In this document: positions 1 to 11,600 of the stretch, piece after piece
Layout: every line of letters starts with the position of its first letter
Position numbering within the stretch: position 1 is the first letter of the stretch
DNA from: Phoronis australis
Taxonomy: Eukaryota; Phoronida; Phoronidae
DNA: 28,368 bases
Direction of reading: 5' to 3'
Assembly: GCA_002633005.1 (NCBI GenBank)
Contig: NMRA01000546.1
Coordinates: 1 to 28,368 of the forward strand
The notes under the pieces: generated by a model
Seen by the model: the letters and a program-made list of their open reading frames with translations, nothing else
Databases searched by the model: none
Told to the model about the DNA's origin: nothing
Program-made: the position numbers and the translations under genes

Positions 1-554
1 GTACTTGAAAATGAGTACAACAGGAAACAATACTTAACATACACAGGAAATATGAATGATTGCGTCTGCAGTAACAACCTGAATTATCATTTTTATTGAG
101 TTTTCACTTAACGAATATCATTCAGTGATCTTTGGATTAGTAACAAAATAACGGCCCTCAAACAGAGCTGACATAATTAATCCATTCCTCCGGTTTAATG
201 TTGTTTTTTACGGATTTCTTCTTAATATTAAATGTGCGTCAGAATTTTTGCTGTCTTCAGTCTTCACAGCTGACTTTAAGTTTATGTGGTGTTTCCTGTT
301 ACACTCTAACCGTATCACTTTTTAATTTTCCATAATTCCTTCTAGCTTATACATATATAATTTAACTAAAGCTTCCTCTCAGTATTCCAGCACTGAATCT
401 AAAATTACTTCATTTTTGCCTAACAACAGGTCTCATTTACCTTCATTCAGCGTCAAATCATACGTGGAAACAAAGTGGAATGTGCAATATGTTTACTTTG
501 GGCTTAAACATGTCGGCTACACACGATTCAAAGGTATACCAAACTTTAAAAGTG
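1..554. other. AT-rich non-coding sequence
   Basis: I see no protein-like reading frame, RNA gene or repeat in this stretch. Near its end, around 473-495, a short frame with a Cys-x2-Cys pair precedes the decayed ORF copy that starts near 555 and may be part of it. Confidence 0.4.
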
Positions 555-814
555 AGTTCGATTAAAAGATATTCGAAATTTACTTCCAGAAACACTTGGA
601 ACTGGAACCACAAAGGCAGGACTGTGCTGTTGAAGTTCTACCACGTGCACTGGAAGGAACAACCGCTGATTCATCCTACCAAATTTTGCAAGCGAGTGCT
701 GGTCCGGCTGAAAAACATGTTGGCACAGTACTCGAAAGCTTTAGCAAATCAAAAGGCAATACCAACACAGAGGGTGAAGTGCACCAAAAAGTCGAAGTAA
801 GCGAAATTCCCTAA
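555..814 (+). pseudogene. decayed ORF fragment, copy A of a duplicated pair
   Basis: DNA from about 555 to 750 aligns with 3969-4170 (copy B) with obvious similarity, including the shared string ACTTCCAGAAA. In the reading frame that is open downstream in both copies, the peptides begin FQKHLELEPQRQDC here and FQKNMEVEQQRQGC in copy B. Both copies carry a stop at the same upstream codon (TAA here, TGA in B), which looks like decay of a CGA arginine codon. A preceding frame reads KHVGYTRFKGIPNFKSEF, which with the stop read as Arg looks like the tail of a Cys2His2-type finger followed by an E-x-H. That is inference only. I do not recognise the family. It is most likely a relic of a gene or mobile element and not expressed. 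Confidence 0.4.
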
Positions 815-950
815 AAGACGACGAGTTTGTTTTTACTTGGCCAAATAAATTTCTCTAAGTAAGTTGCTTTGCCATCAATGTTGATTTCATGGTGCTTCGA
901 CACTATTTTTCGTTCTTTTTATGCGCCAACATATTAATTTCATTTGTGCA

Positions 951-1135
951 CGCATTATGCCGTCATTTCCGTCCGACGTCCGTCCGGCATCAGGAGTCCG
1001 GCGTCTGTTGCTTTGTCTCCAAAACCTTTTGAGGTATGTTCATGAAATTGTGCACGTGTTTCTTTCATGGATGGAACGGCATGAGCGAAACTTTCGGACG
1101 GTTCTGAATACCGGTGCGGAGGCTCTTTATTAAGA
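951..1135. repeat. GTCCG-rich dispersed repeat
   Basis: The segment begins with a GCATTATGCCGTCATTTCCG-type motif followed by several GTCCG words. It then runs into TTGTCTCCAAAACCTTTTGA and a TTCATGAAATT word. A related start (TGCCGTGATTTCGGTCCGG) occurs at about 11068-11098. This is a diverged dispersed repeat with no coding signal. Confidence 0.4.
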
Positions 1136-1179
1136 TTAATAAGTGTATGAATATGATGTTGACAATGGACGAATACCGG

Positions 1180-2060
1180 TGACCACCCTACTGGCAATTT
1201 TAGGTTTTTACACTTACGTCTGTATCTTTAAAGCTCCTAAACGTATTTTCGTAAAATTCGTCGTAGTCTGGGGCACCTATTAACAAATTTACTGTTTTTG
1301 CGTCAATTTTTTTGGCGTCCATTCCTCTACCAACCACACCGCTTTCAGGATGATTGTGTGATTGTGAAAATTGGCATGTATGTTTCTACTATGAAGAGTA
1401 CGGCTTACGGTGACTTTCCGACGACTTTGGTTTCTGTGGGTCCTGCTGGTGGCAGTTTCGTTTTTTGCGCCTATGCCTGTACACTAAATCGTTTGCATTT
1501 TATTTATTATTTTTTCAAGTGTATTTATATGATACTGTCTACGGACGACGTCTCTTTTAGGAAAGATCTGACAACCACTTTGCCCCTTGTGGCAATTTTA
1601 TGTTTTTGCGTTAACTATGTATCTTCAAAAGTCCTCAACGGATTTTCACAAAATTTTAAATATGAGCATAATATTGGTTAGGTGACACTATCCTCACGTT
1701 GTCGGAAAGAACTGCTATATTTTTCGGCATGTAGTGGGCAAATTTATTGTTTTCGGGTCTGTTTTCGCAGCCATGTCTCTGTCAACCAAGCCCCTCAGGA
1801 GATGGTTTTGAAAATTAAGGTACATCTTCTCAGTTTAATGAGGATGGCTGACAATGAGAACTTGCATACTGTGGCACCTCCTAGTGGTAGATTTGTTTTG
1901 TTTAGCGCCCAATACAGAATATTTATTTTATTTAGTAAGTGATGCCCCACAGCGACTTTCAGGCGGTTCTGAGAAATAATGTGTCCCCTAGTCGCTATTT
2001 TATTTTTTCATGTTTTCTTTTGCCTGTTTTGTAGTTTCTCGTTAGATTTTCTTTGAAATG
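1180..2060. repeat. cluster of degenerate dispersed repeat units
   Basis: The same loosely conserved block recurs here several times. It has a CCCTAGTGGCAATTTT-like word, a T-rich GTTTTTGCG word, a CTTCAAAAGTCCTCAACGG-like word, GATTTTCATGAAATT and a GGCATGTATGTTTCTA-like word. Instances lie near 1185, 1430, 1580, 1870 and 1985. No unit is intact. Open frames across the region are short and do not look like protein. It is probably the remains of an old high-copy element. Confidence 0.4.
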
Positions 2061-3968
2061 TGGTGACAAATCTTTCTTTTTTTTTAACTTTTGCACCGTC
2101 AAGTGGCCATTTATAAAGTACAAAAACAATCATAAAAGTACACCAGTTGCGGCGCATGCGTGGCCGCATTTAAACTCTCCCACTCGCTCTTGTTTTTGTT
2201 TGTCCGGACTCCACATTGTACAGGTTGCATTTGTAGACTGATTCGTATGGAGTCTTCACAAAACCGTTAGTAGTAGTAGAAGCCTGCTGTTTTTGGTAAT
2301 TTTTGAATTCAAATGGCAGACATGGCCTCCATTTTGTTTTAGAATTCAGGTTCAACTGCTCATAGAGACCGTAATTTTTGACGTAGGCAATTGAAAAATG
2401 GCACATTTAATGTTGCTAACGTGTAATTAAAGGACACTGGAAATCATTTACTTCAGGTCAAAGATAACGGAAATATCGACCGTTGCGCATGCGACCCTCA
2501 ATTTTGGACAAGAATGTTTTGTCCTGTAGAATGTGCATTTCAGGACCAATTTCTTCCAAATACTTCATGTTGAAGTTTCCTGTCGGATCTCGCGCATTTT
2601 CATCCATTTTTAACCCTCCTGCCGATTTTTATGAAAAGGGTAAATGATTGGCAACAATGTACTCTCAAACTTACTGGTTTTGAGCTATTATACTTTGAAT
2701 TTCAAAATATTGGAAAATTTGAAAATTTTATGGACTTTTGTTGAACTAATACATCAGATAGAATTTTGAATGTTGTTTTTCATTTTTCGCACTTTTTGAA
2801 TTATTTGAGATTTTCATTTGTCTAATGATTTTGTTGCAGTTTTGGTGGTTGTTGTGTATCTTACTTTGTCAAATAAAGTAGACACTCCATTAACTATGCA
2901 GTGAAACGAACAGAATTGAACTGAACACTGAACTGATTTATTCTACATTTCACCACAATATATATACACACAACTACATAACAACATATGATGGGTTACC
3001 TATGGCACACTTCCTATACTAGGAATCGCATGACATAATGCCAATTAAACTACTGAACTCATAAACAATAACAACCTACAAACATCCTGTTATCGTGTGA
3101 CTAAGTACACAACAGTGGTCTACCTTGCAATGAACAAGACTATAGCATATTTCTTGACAGCTTCTTTCGGCCTATGAATGTTATCGCATCTTCAATCATC
3201 ATCACCATCGTCATCATCATCTGCATTGGGGTATTTTTTGTTAATGTCACCAAGTGTCGCTTCTCCGAACGCATGCATTTAATGTTACTTAATACAATAA
3301 TACAGTTCATTATATCTCACACATGTCACCGTTCTATGGGTTCAAACATTCTACCGCCTTATCTTCTTGCTGTGTCCCATCAAACACTTTTTTCTATTTT
3401 GCTCCTGTTTTTTATTTGTCCATCATAAATACAAGTATATCTATGTTTCCAGCAAAATGAAACTGCTTTTGACGTTTGCGAAGGACACCGTGGCATCGGC
3501 TATATTGAGAGAATGAAGAATATATTTGAAGTACCCAATAAATAACTGTGCAATGGTAAATAATAGGCTAATATCATCTGGTCACATTTTTATAAACTGG
3601 CGCCATCTGTTTGACAACTGATCTGCTTAAGCGTCAGTTGAAGTTTTGTTCAGTACAATAAGCAAATTCTTATTAGGACCACAGTACCTTTTTTGTAAAA
3701 TTGCTTCCAACTTGTTCTACACTTGGATGAGGAATTAATTTTGACTTCGCACGGAGCTGATCTTTTGTTGATCGACAATACCACGATATGACTGCGTAAA
3801 ATATCACGTCGTGAAAAGCTAGCTTGTAGAGCCTGGCCTTAAACCAATTACCGTCAGAGTTCTTTTGAAGCCAGTCACATTCAAAATGTCTAAGTAACAG
3901 TTTACTCCCCAGTATGGCTGGCTGCTGTACTTCAGCGTATTTTGGTTAGCACGTTGTACTCTACGGAC
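2061..3968. other. non-coding sequence, no gene seen
   Basis: A poly(A)-signal-like AATAAA occurs at 2872-2877, followed by an A/C-rich tract with a TATATA run near 2960-2970. No convincing ORF, splice-supported exon or RNA gene was found on either strand. The short open frames are low-complexity or T-rich. Confidence 0.4.
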
Positions 3969-4192
3969 AGTCAGATTGAAACATATCTGAAACACACTTC
4001 CAGAAAAACATGGAAGTGGAACAACAAAGACAAGGTTGTGGGGTTGAAGGTGTACCACCTGCCTCTGGAGGAGCGACCACGTTTTCACATGACCAAACTT
4101 TAGGTGGGAGTGCTGTTCCGACTGAGGAACAGTTTATAGCAGCAGGCCAACTTGAAGCTTTTAACAAGTCAACGGGTCTTGTGCCGATCTGA
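3969..4192 (+). pseudogene. decayed ORF fragment, copy B of a duplicated pair
   Basis: This is the partner of the segment at 555-814, in the same orientation. The frame from 4010 stays open for 60 codons to TGA at 4190-4192 and aligns with copy A, including a shared QRQ-C-VE core. The stop upstream (TGA) falls at the codon equivalent to the TAA of copy A. The +1 frame shares TSRKTWKWNNK with copy A's TSRNTWNWNHK, but it breaks at a TAG here. The divergence is high, so the duplication is old. It could be a relic exon, a zinc-finger gene fragment or transposon debris. Confidence 0.4.
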
Positions 4193-5468
4193 CTACCACT
4201 GTGCTAATGGCTATTTGATTTTGTTTACGTTTGCTTCTGTATCTTTGTTCTTCTTGACGGATTTTACTAAAGTCGGCAACTAGGTTTCTATTTGGGGGAC
4301 GACGACACTTTGTCACTGTCTGATGCATTTGCTGTTTCCGGCCTGTCCAAGTAGCTATTTTTATTTTTGAGTTCGTTTTTGTGGCCCGCTTTTCTTGGCG
4401 CCAAACTGCTCTAAGGGTAAAATTGCAATTTGATATATTTGTTCCTGTTGATAGAACTACAGTGGATGTTGATTTTCTGTAGCTGCCTACAGTTGTGCAC
4501 TCAGGTAGAAAATGTATGGTTTTTCTTTTAGACATTTATGTTCGACGAATTTTAATGGAAGTTTTTTTTTATTACATTTTATTAAGGACACACACAGAGG
4601 TAATTTTACTCCAGTTGGATTCAAGGGATTGGCGCTGCCTATTGATCATGTTTACGATTTCGAGTCTCCATTTTGACATCCGACTCTCTAGCCGCCAAAC
4701 CGGCTTAAGGGTCGTTAGAAACATTGCAGGAGACACGTCCCAGCTTTTATTACGATAGATGGCGTTGGTTTTCGAATGGGCTTTTTGCTGTGACACTCCT
4801 TATTGCCACCATTATTGTTTATTGAAAATCTATGGCCTTAGTGTTTTCATATCAACGTTACAACAGATAATCACGACATTTGCAACGATTTGACCAAGGT
4901 TGTGCTGCCCAGTGGGAACTTTTTATTTATCGTTTGCCTCTGTATCATGATGCGCTCTTTACTTCTTTCATGACATTTGGTAAACATGTTTCTATTATAG
5001 TGACATTAGCGCCATTCTACCCTCGCGGCCAAATTCATTATTCTTAAGTCATCATGTTTCCTATTCTTCATCTCGGGATCATTGTGAAAGTCGGCACCTG
5101 TATGTGATCTGATTGATCAGAGCATGACTGTCAGCACCCTCTGTTGGAATTGGTTACATCTGCAGCTGCATCTCGATAACTCCTTGCAGCACCATTGTAA
5201 GATCTGTCAAGTGTATTCCATTGCCTTTTGAAGGTGATGACTATTTCTTTCGGAACATTAAGCCTGTCACAGCGACACCTATTATCAATATGTATTTTAC
5301 GTTCATCACTTTCTCTTTGGAGATTTTCTTGCGGATTTTCATGAAATTCGGCTACTAGCGGTCTATTTACAGTATCAACAGCTGGTTCTATTTTTGAACG
5401 TTTTGTTACATTCTATGCCATCTATCTGTCTTTCATAATAATAAAGATCCCTTAAAGCATATATATAG
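4193..5468. repeat. second cluster of degenerate dispersed repeats
   Basis: The same block type as at 1180-2060 recurs near 4200-4290, 4880-5005, 5075-5170 and 5300-5370. Shared words include CTTGACGGATTTTA, GCGGATTTTCATGAAATTCG and GTAAACATGTTTCTATTATAGTGAC. No intact element or coding exon is evident. Missing upstream exon(s) of the caspase-like gene could lie here or beyond the window, but I could not identify one. Confidence 0.35.
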
Positions 5469-5525
5469 AATGCAGACGATGGGCTTCATTCAACGTTTCA
5501 CATTGCTCTTGTTTGTATATTAAAG

Positions 5526-5643
5526 AATTCATGCGAAAAAGAGGAAAACAGAGATAGGTGCAACAGCGCTCAATCCACCAACGATGCGAAAGTACCTACT
5601 GTTTATCCTGATGTGGAAGAATTTGACGACATGGAGGGTCAAT
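5526..5643 (+). CDS. caspase-like gene, first recognised exon (acidic linker)
   Basis: The acceptor is a pyrimidine-rich tract ending in TATTAAAG and the donor is GTAAGC. The exon encodes 39 codons plus one base. The sequence is polar and acidic, with the run VYPDVEEFDDMEGQ. It ends in phase 1, exactly what exon 2 needs, and the split codon becomes Trp. There is no in-frame ATG in the exon, so at least one earlier exon is expected. It is likely a flexible linker downstream of a missing N-terminal part. Confidence rests on phase match and splice sites, not on homology. Confidence 0.55.
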
Positions 5644-8600
5644 GTAAGCGCTGTTTAGTAAATAAATATGTTTAAAGTCTCTATTGATGGTTGTACATGG
5701 CCTGCTGCTGTCGTGGGTGTCAAGGCTCACCATGGCATTGTTATCAATTGGATTGTCGTGGGTGAGCCTCGGGCCATGGCATTGTTATCAATAGGGCTGT
5801 CGTGGGTGTCAAAGCTTAATGGGAATAGTGTTGTCTCAGAACACCAAAAGGTACACCTGTAGTACTCAGATATGGTGGGTTTTTGTACACCCTGTGACCA
5901 GAGCTGTCGCTTATTATGACAGTGGTGACTAATTAAACATGGCATTACCTGGTCAAAACCGTTGTGGTTGGTGACGTAATGCGATGTAATTAATGTTCAA
6001 TTCACAAACAGAAATATTCAACAACTGATCTTCATATACATGTACACCGACTTTCATTAATCGGTGCACTTCTGTAGTAATAACAACGTAGTTAATGCTA
6101 CTGCTAAGTTATTATTATGATCATTTCTGATCACGCTACTCCTGTATCAATTGATGATTTTAAAAGGTAAACAAGATTATGTTCAATAATCCATGTAAAC
6201 ATCTAAATTTCCGGATGTGGAGCAAAGTCTGTGAACTTTAAAGTTTTCTTATTAAAATATTGTGGACACTTTGTGACTCGCACATTCATTTCAAAACAAA
6301 AACGACGTTTAGTTCATTATGCATGCTCCTATCATTGGAAGTTTCCTTCAATCAGTTGTCAACGATCCTATTTTTGTGGACCAATTCACACAGCGCCATC
6401 TTCTCGTGCACGTGTCAGTGCACTTCATCAGATATTGCGTAACCGAATTCTCTTTTACTTTGCCATCTTGTCAAGTTCACCTGTTGTCTTAACATTTGCA
6501 CTTGTAGTCCATTTAGACAAAATCGTGTGGCCAGATGGAAATAAAGTTGTCAACATTGATATCTCACTCTGTCGGTTAAATCATCGCCTGCTCAAAACAT
6601 TCCGCTCAGAGTACATGTGCGCGCTATATTATTATGTAAAACATTTTAGGGACAACAGGACCATCTCACAATGTTCATGACGTCATTGGCGTAAAAGTGA
6701 AGGCTCCGGACAACTGTATTGTCAAAGTCAGATATCAAAGCTTTTCAAGAATCATTCAAGACAAGTTCAATGAAGGTGAAGTCGTCATTCACCCACAGAA
6801 CGTTTGTGTAAATCAAAATAATAGCCCAGAATTGTTGCAACCCTGCGACATTCGAATAAATGTGGAGTGGACACTAAAACAAATACCTCAAGGGAGTCGT
6901 AGTCGTGGTAGTTTTCATGTTTTATTGACCGATCGTGATCAAGTGGATGATATCACAAACCAGTGTAACCCTCGCTTGGACGAAAACGAGTTGATAATCA
7001 CCTCTCGTGAGAAAGGTGAGCACTCAGCGGTATGGTGCCAACCTCAGAGAATCGGTGTAGTTATTTCCCTTATTCAAAACACGTTCAACTGCAGGTTGTG
7101 CTCTGTTGTTACACGTGAAGAGACAGGTATGAAATTCCAAGTAGTAATCCATGCTCAAAACGTAGTGTGCAGTGGTGAGTTCAGCCACAAGTGTGATAGC
7201 GATGCCCCGATGACAATGGTTGACGGAACTGAAATTAAGGTTATTGCGGAATTCTTGGACACAAAATCATCAAGAGTGGATCTTGGTTGCCTCAAAATCG
7301 ACAAGAATTTGTGCGAAGGAACCGGAATATTGCATGAAAAATTTCAAGATGGATCAGGAAGTACCGATGGTTCAGCTAGTAGCATTTTAATCGGAATGAA
7401 CTTCTACTACAAAGAACAACGCATCAAGAGTCAGATAGTGAAGGTAAGCATACCACCACGTGTTTGTAACCTGACAGTATTCAACACTATGACATTGATA
7501 ATGTGTGTAACTAGGTTTATGTAAGCGTGCTTTTGTAAACCGTAATGAGCGTATAACCATGACATTTATCTTGAGTAATTCGTAAATGGTAGTGTATACG
7601 TTTGGTAGTACACTTTGAGTTCGGAGTTCAATGTGTGGTGTATACGTTTGGTAGTACACTTGGAGTTCCGAGTTCAATGTGTAGTGTATACGTTTGGTAG
7701 TACACTTGGAGCTCCTAGTTCAATGTGTACTTCATACGTTTGGTTGTACACTTGCAGCTCCGAGTTCAATGTGTGGTGTATACGTTTGGTAGTACACTTG
7801 GAGTTCCGAGTTCAATGTGTAGTGTATACGTTTGGTAGTACACTTGGAGTTCCGATTTCAATATGTAGTGTATACGTTTGGTAGTACACTTGGAGTTACG
7901 AGTTCAATGTGAAGTGTATACGTTTGGTAGTACACTTGGAGTTCCGATTTCAATATGTAGTGTATACGTTTGGTAGTACACTTGGAGTTACGAGTTCAAT
8001 GTGAAGTGTATACGTTTGGTAGTACACTTGGAGTTCCGATTTCAATATGTAGTGTATACGTTTGGTAGTACACTTGGAGTTACGAGTTCAATGTGAAGTG
8101 TATACGTTTGGTAGTACACTTGGAGTTCCGATTTCAATATGTAGTGTATACGTTTGGTAGTACACTTGGAGTTACGAGTTCAATGTGAAGTGTATACGTT
8201 TGGTAGTACACTTGGAGTTCCGATTTCAATATGTAGTGTATACGTTTGGTAGTACACTTGGAGTTACGAGTTCAATGTGAAGTGTATACGTTTGGTAGTA
8301 CACTTGGAGTTCCGATTTCAATATGTAGTGTATACGTTTGGTAGTACACTTGGAGTTACGAGTTCAATGTGAAGTGTATACGTTTGGTAGTACACTTGGA
8401 GTTCCGATTTCAATATGTAGTGTATACGTTTGGTAGTACACTTGGAGTTACGAGTTCAATGTGAAGTGTATACGTTTGGTAGTACACTTGGAGTTCCGAT
8501 TTCAATATGTAGTGTATACGTTTGGTAGTACACTTGGAGTTACGAGTTCAATGTGAAGTGTATACGTTTGGTAGTACACTTGGAGTTCCGATTTCAATAT

Positions 8601-11600
8601 GTAGTGTATACGTTTGGTAGTACACTTGGAGTTACGAGTTCAATGTGAAGTGTATACGTTTGGTAGTACACTTGGAGTTCCGAGTTCAATATGTGGTGTA
8701 TACGTTTGGTGGTACACTTGGAGTTCCGAGCTCAATATGTGGTGTATACGTTTTTATGTACATGTCAACCGATACGGGAACTAAGTTTTGTTACGTATTT
8801 TGCCGATTCTATTCGAAAACGTTAGCATAACTTGGAGCTCTGTTTTCGATATAGAGTTCATACATGTATATGTAGATGTATTTGTACATGTAGATATCAA
8901 CCAATACGGGTATATTTTGCCGATTCTGTAATGCTATGGCGTAGCGCCAAAATAGGCATTTCCCAATGTTCATAATAAAGTTTTTGAACCTTCGCTTAGG
9001 CTTTTGCTGGCAGTTTTGTTTGTCGAAATAATCTAATATTACTAGTTTTGCTCTACATAGCCAATGGAGTAACCAAAGAAACACACACAGAAAGTATATC
9101 TACAGTAAGAGCCTCTAATAGGCAAGTAGGTACACACAGTGTATATTTGGCTTAGTTTTCGTCAGTGTTATGGTTTGTTATGTTTTTTATGGTTAGAGCA
9201 AAATATGGTTGACATGCATGGAAGAATTACGGCTTTTTTATGTGTTATTTTAGGCTGTGCATTGATAGCGTAGCAGTGCTTGTTTGTGGTCCGCTGTTTC
9301 CCAATATTCGTTCATGTTACACATGTAGGTAAAGATTGATAAACGTCGTTGTGTTATACTGCAATGCGCGCATTTTAGTTGAGTTCTTGTTTATATTATC
9401 GGAGAACCCCTGTTTGTGCACAAACTTATTGAAGATATCGCTGTAATTATTCATATAATTGCAAGTCAGGCTCATTCATAAACCCAACTATCCACAGCAA
9501 TTCTATATATATATATATATATATATGTGCACGTCATGTTCATTCATAAACGCATTATCCCCACCAATTCTTTATGTAAGTGCACGTGATAATCTTTGTC
9601 CGATATACAACACATTTTCCACGCTGCCTAAGGGGAAAACGGACAACTGAAGATGATGTCAGTCACAGGAAAATGAAGTAATCCGGGGTAATATTGCCTT
9701 ATTGTTTGTGGCAGGTTAACATTAGAATCATGCTTCACCTTCCCAATAAAGTGTGTGGTGAGAAAAGTGACAGTTCGTGAAGTATGTTTGAATGCCAGTG
9801 AATGACATAACAATTCTGTACTGACGATTAATGTTACCTTTTTTGCATTCCTTAGCTTGAAACGGTAACTTCAACTCCGTCCGTTGATTTGCATGGCCGC
9901 CATCAAGACGACCAAGAGGTCATTGGTCGAGGTCACAAGCCACAAGAGCACACGAGGAAACGCCAGGTAAATTGGTGTTTAACATAAATATCGAAGTCAA
10001 TTTCACCCAATAATGCACCAAGTTGGGACACGCCACCCTAGGTGGAAATCCTTAATATTAGGCATCCCGTCGTGTGTTGTCACCTATTACCCACAACTGA
10101 CCTCCAATTGCTCTTAATCGAGTAGGGTTTCCATCGTCATCCTAATTTCCATGTTCACACAGCCCTTAGAAGTAGAACTCTTAGCACTGCCATGACCACG
10201 GTATGGTTCTTCAACCAATGTACATGTATTTATATAGTACGCACTCTATATAAAGTTTTGTCTGAATAAGTCCATTAGTGAGACGTGTAACATTTTAAAC
10301 GACTGCTTTATAGCACAGATAATCGTGTGTATTCAGCTTTGACTTCTCATTTCGCGTTCGACTCGTCAACTGCAATAGCTTATGTATTTCGCCCAGTAAA
10401 ATTCACCTATGCGACTCTTTAAACATCACATGCATGCTCCAGCTGTCGTGAACGAAGTCGAAACGAGAGTTACATCCGAAAAACAAAGTTTTTAAACAAC
10501 GCTTTAGATCATGTCTTTTCATCCGGTTACCAATCTCTAAGGTGGGGGGCATATTCATTTTACTGAGTGGATAGATGTATCTTTATCAATGATGCTGGTA
10601 ATTGACCCGCTGTGTTATGTTGCACATTTGTGTAAAAAAAGCTTTTAATCACGCTCTCACATTGTATGACTAGTTGGCAAAAGGCGGCGCTGTGTATTGC
10701 ATTTTCATCCAATCAAAACGTTGGACATTGGGAAAGTACGCGATGTTGTATTGGTTACAGATGTGAATTGGGAAAAATAAGCATTGTACTGCTGGAACTA
10801 TACAGAGTTTCAGATAGCTGTTAAAAACGTGGCAAGCATCAACAAATGTTTTTATTTTAAAAATTTATTACCTTACTTGCTCATGTTATGACGTAATTTA
10901 GGTTTAAAATTTCTGGTCGTTTTTTCAAGTTTGCATACCTTGGAATGATCTGTAATAAATATTTGTAAAGTGGCCTCAGTCCCAAGATTGTTGTCAATCA
11001 AGTTTCAGTACATTAAACGCACTCTTACTGTACATTTTATGCTCACACATATACGCTTGTGGGTGCATACTGCCGTGATTTCGGTCCGGTCCGTCCGCTG
11101 CAGCTGTAAACGCCTTGTGGGATTTTAACTTGGTGAGATATCTCCCTGTGAAGCTGACGACACCTGTAGGCGAGTTGTGGACCAATCTGATTACTGCTTT
11201 GCTCCTTAGTTGTCATTCATATTACATTCAAGTACTTTCCTAACTGTTCTGGGACCATCATGAAAGTTGACAGGAGTGTTGTTGCTGACAAGAGCTTGAA
11301 TCGTGTTGATTCCCGTATGGTTAGAACCTTCATGGTGCCCCCCATGACATTTTTGATTCTGTGACTGTAGTTTCTAATCCCCTTACACTATTTTTGTAAA
11401 ATCCAATTCCCAAAATTAGCCACATTCAAAATTGAAAGCTCATGAAATTTGCACGAGTTAGTATCAACAAAGTTACGTTGTGCTTTTATGTAAAGCAATA
11501 GTTTGTGATGTGATAGATATATGTTCAAAACACAACTGCATCTCTTAAATTAACAGACGTGGTTTTATAAGCCCCCTCTCCCAGATTCTATATTTCTTTA

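Larger units (their letters stand above)
7444..9855 (+). other. intron 2 of the caspase-like gene
   Basis: It runs from GTAAGC to CCTTAG, phase 0. Nearly half is the 46-bp minisatellite at 7592-8741. It also holds a degenerate local duplication at 8757-8927 and a TA microsatellite flanked by a 68-bp duplication at 9465-9591. The remainder shows no gene. The open frames inside the minisatellite are only repeat translation. Confidence 0.7.

Noticed and set aside
5100-5206. Possible upstream exon ending at a GTAAGA donor, with an in-frame ATG near 5123
   Set aside because: The sequence coincides with the degenerate dispersed repeat, the peptide is unconvincing, and no phase-consistent chain of exons could be built from it.
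6231-6680. 149-codon plus-strand open frame upstream of exon 2
   Set aside because: It overlaps exon 2 in a different frame, has no domain-like pattern and is not needed to join exons 1 and 2. It was kept only as a remote alternative exon.
7592-8741. CRISPR-like array interpretation of the regular repeats
   Set aside because: The units are contiguous with no unique spacers, in an intron of a eukaryotic gene. It is a minisatellite.
7615-8830. Open frames reading repeated VVYTFGSTLEFRVQC-type peptide
   Set aside because: They are translations of the 46-bp minisatellite. The unit is not a multiple of three, so the frame cycles and no protein repeat is implied.
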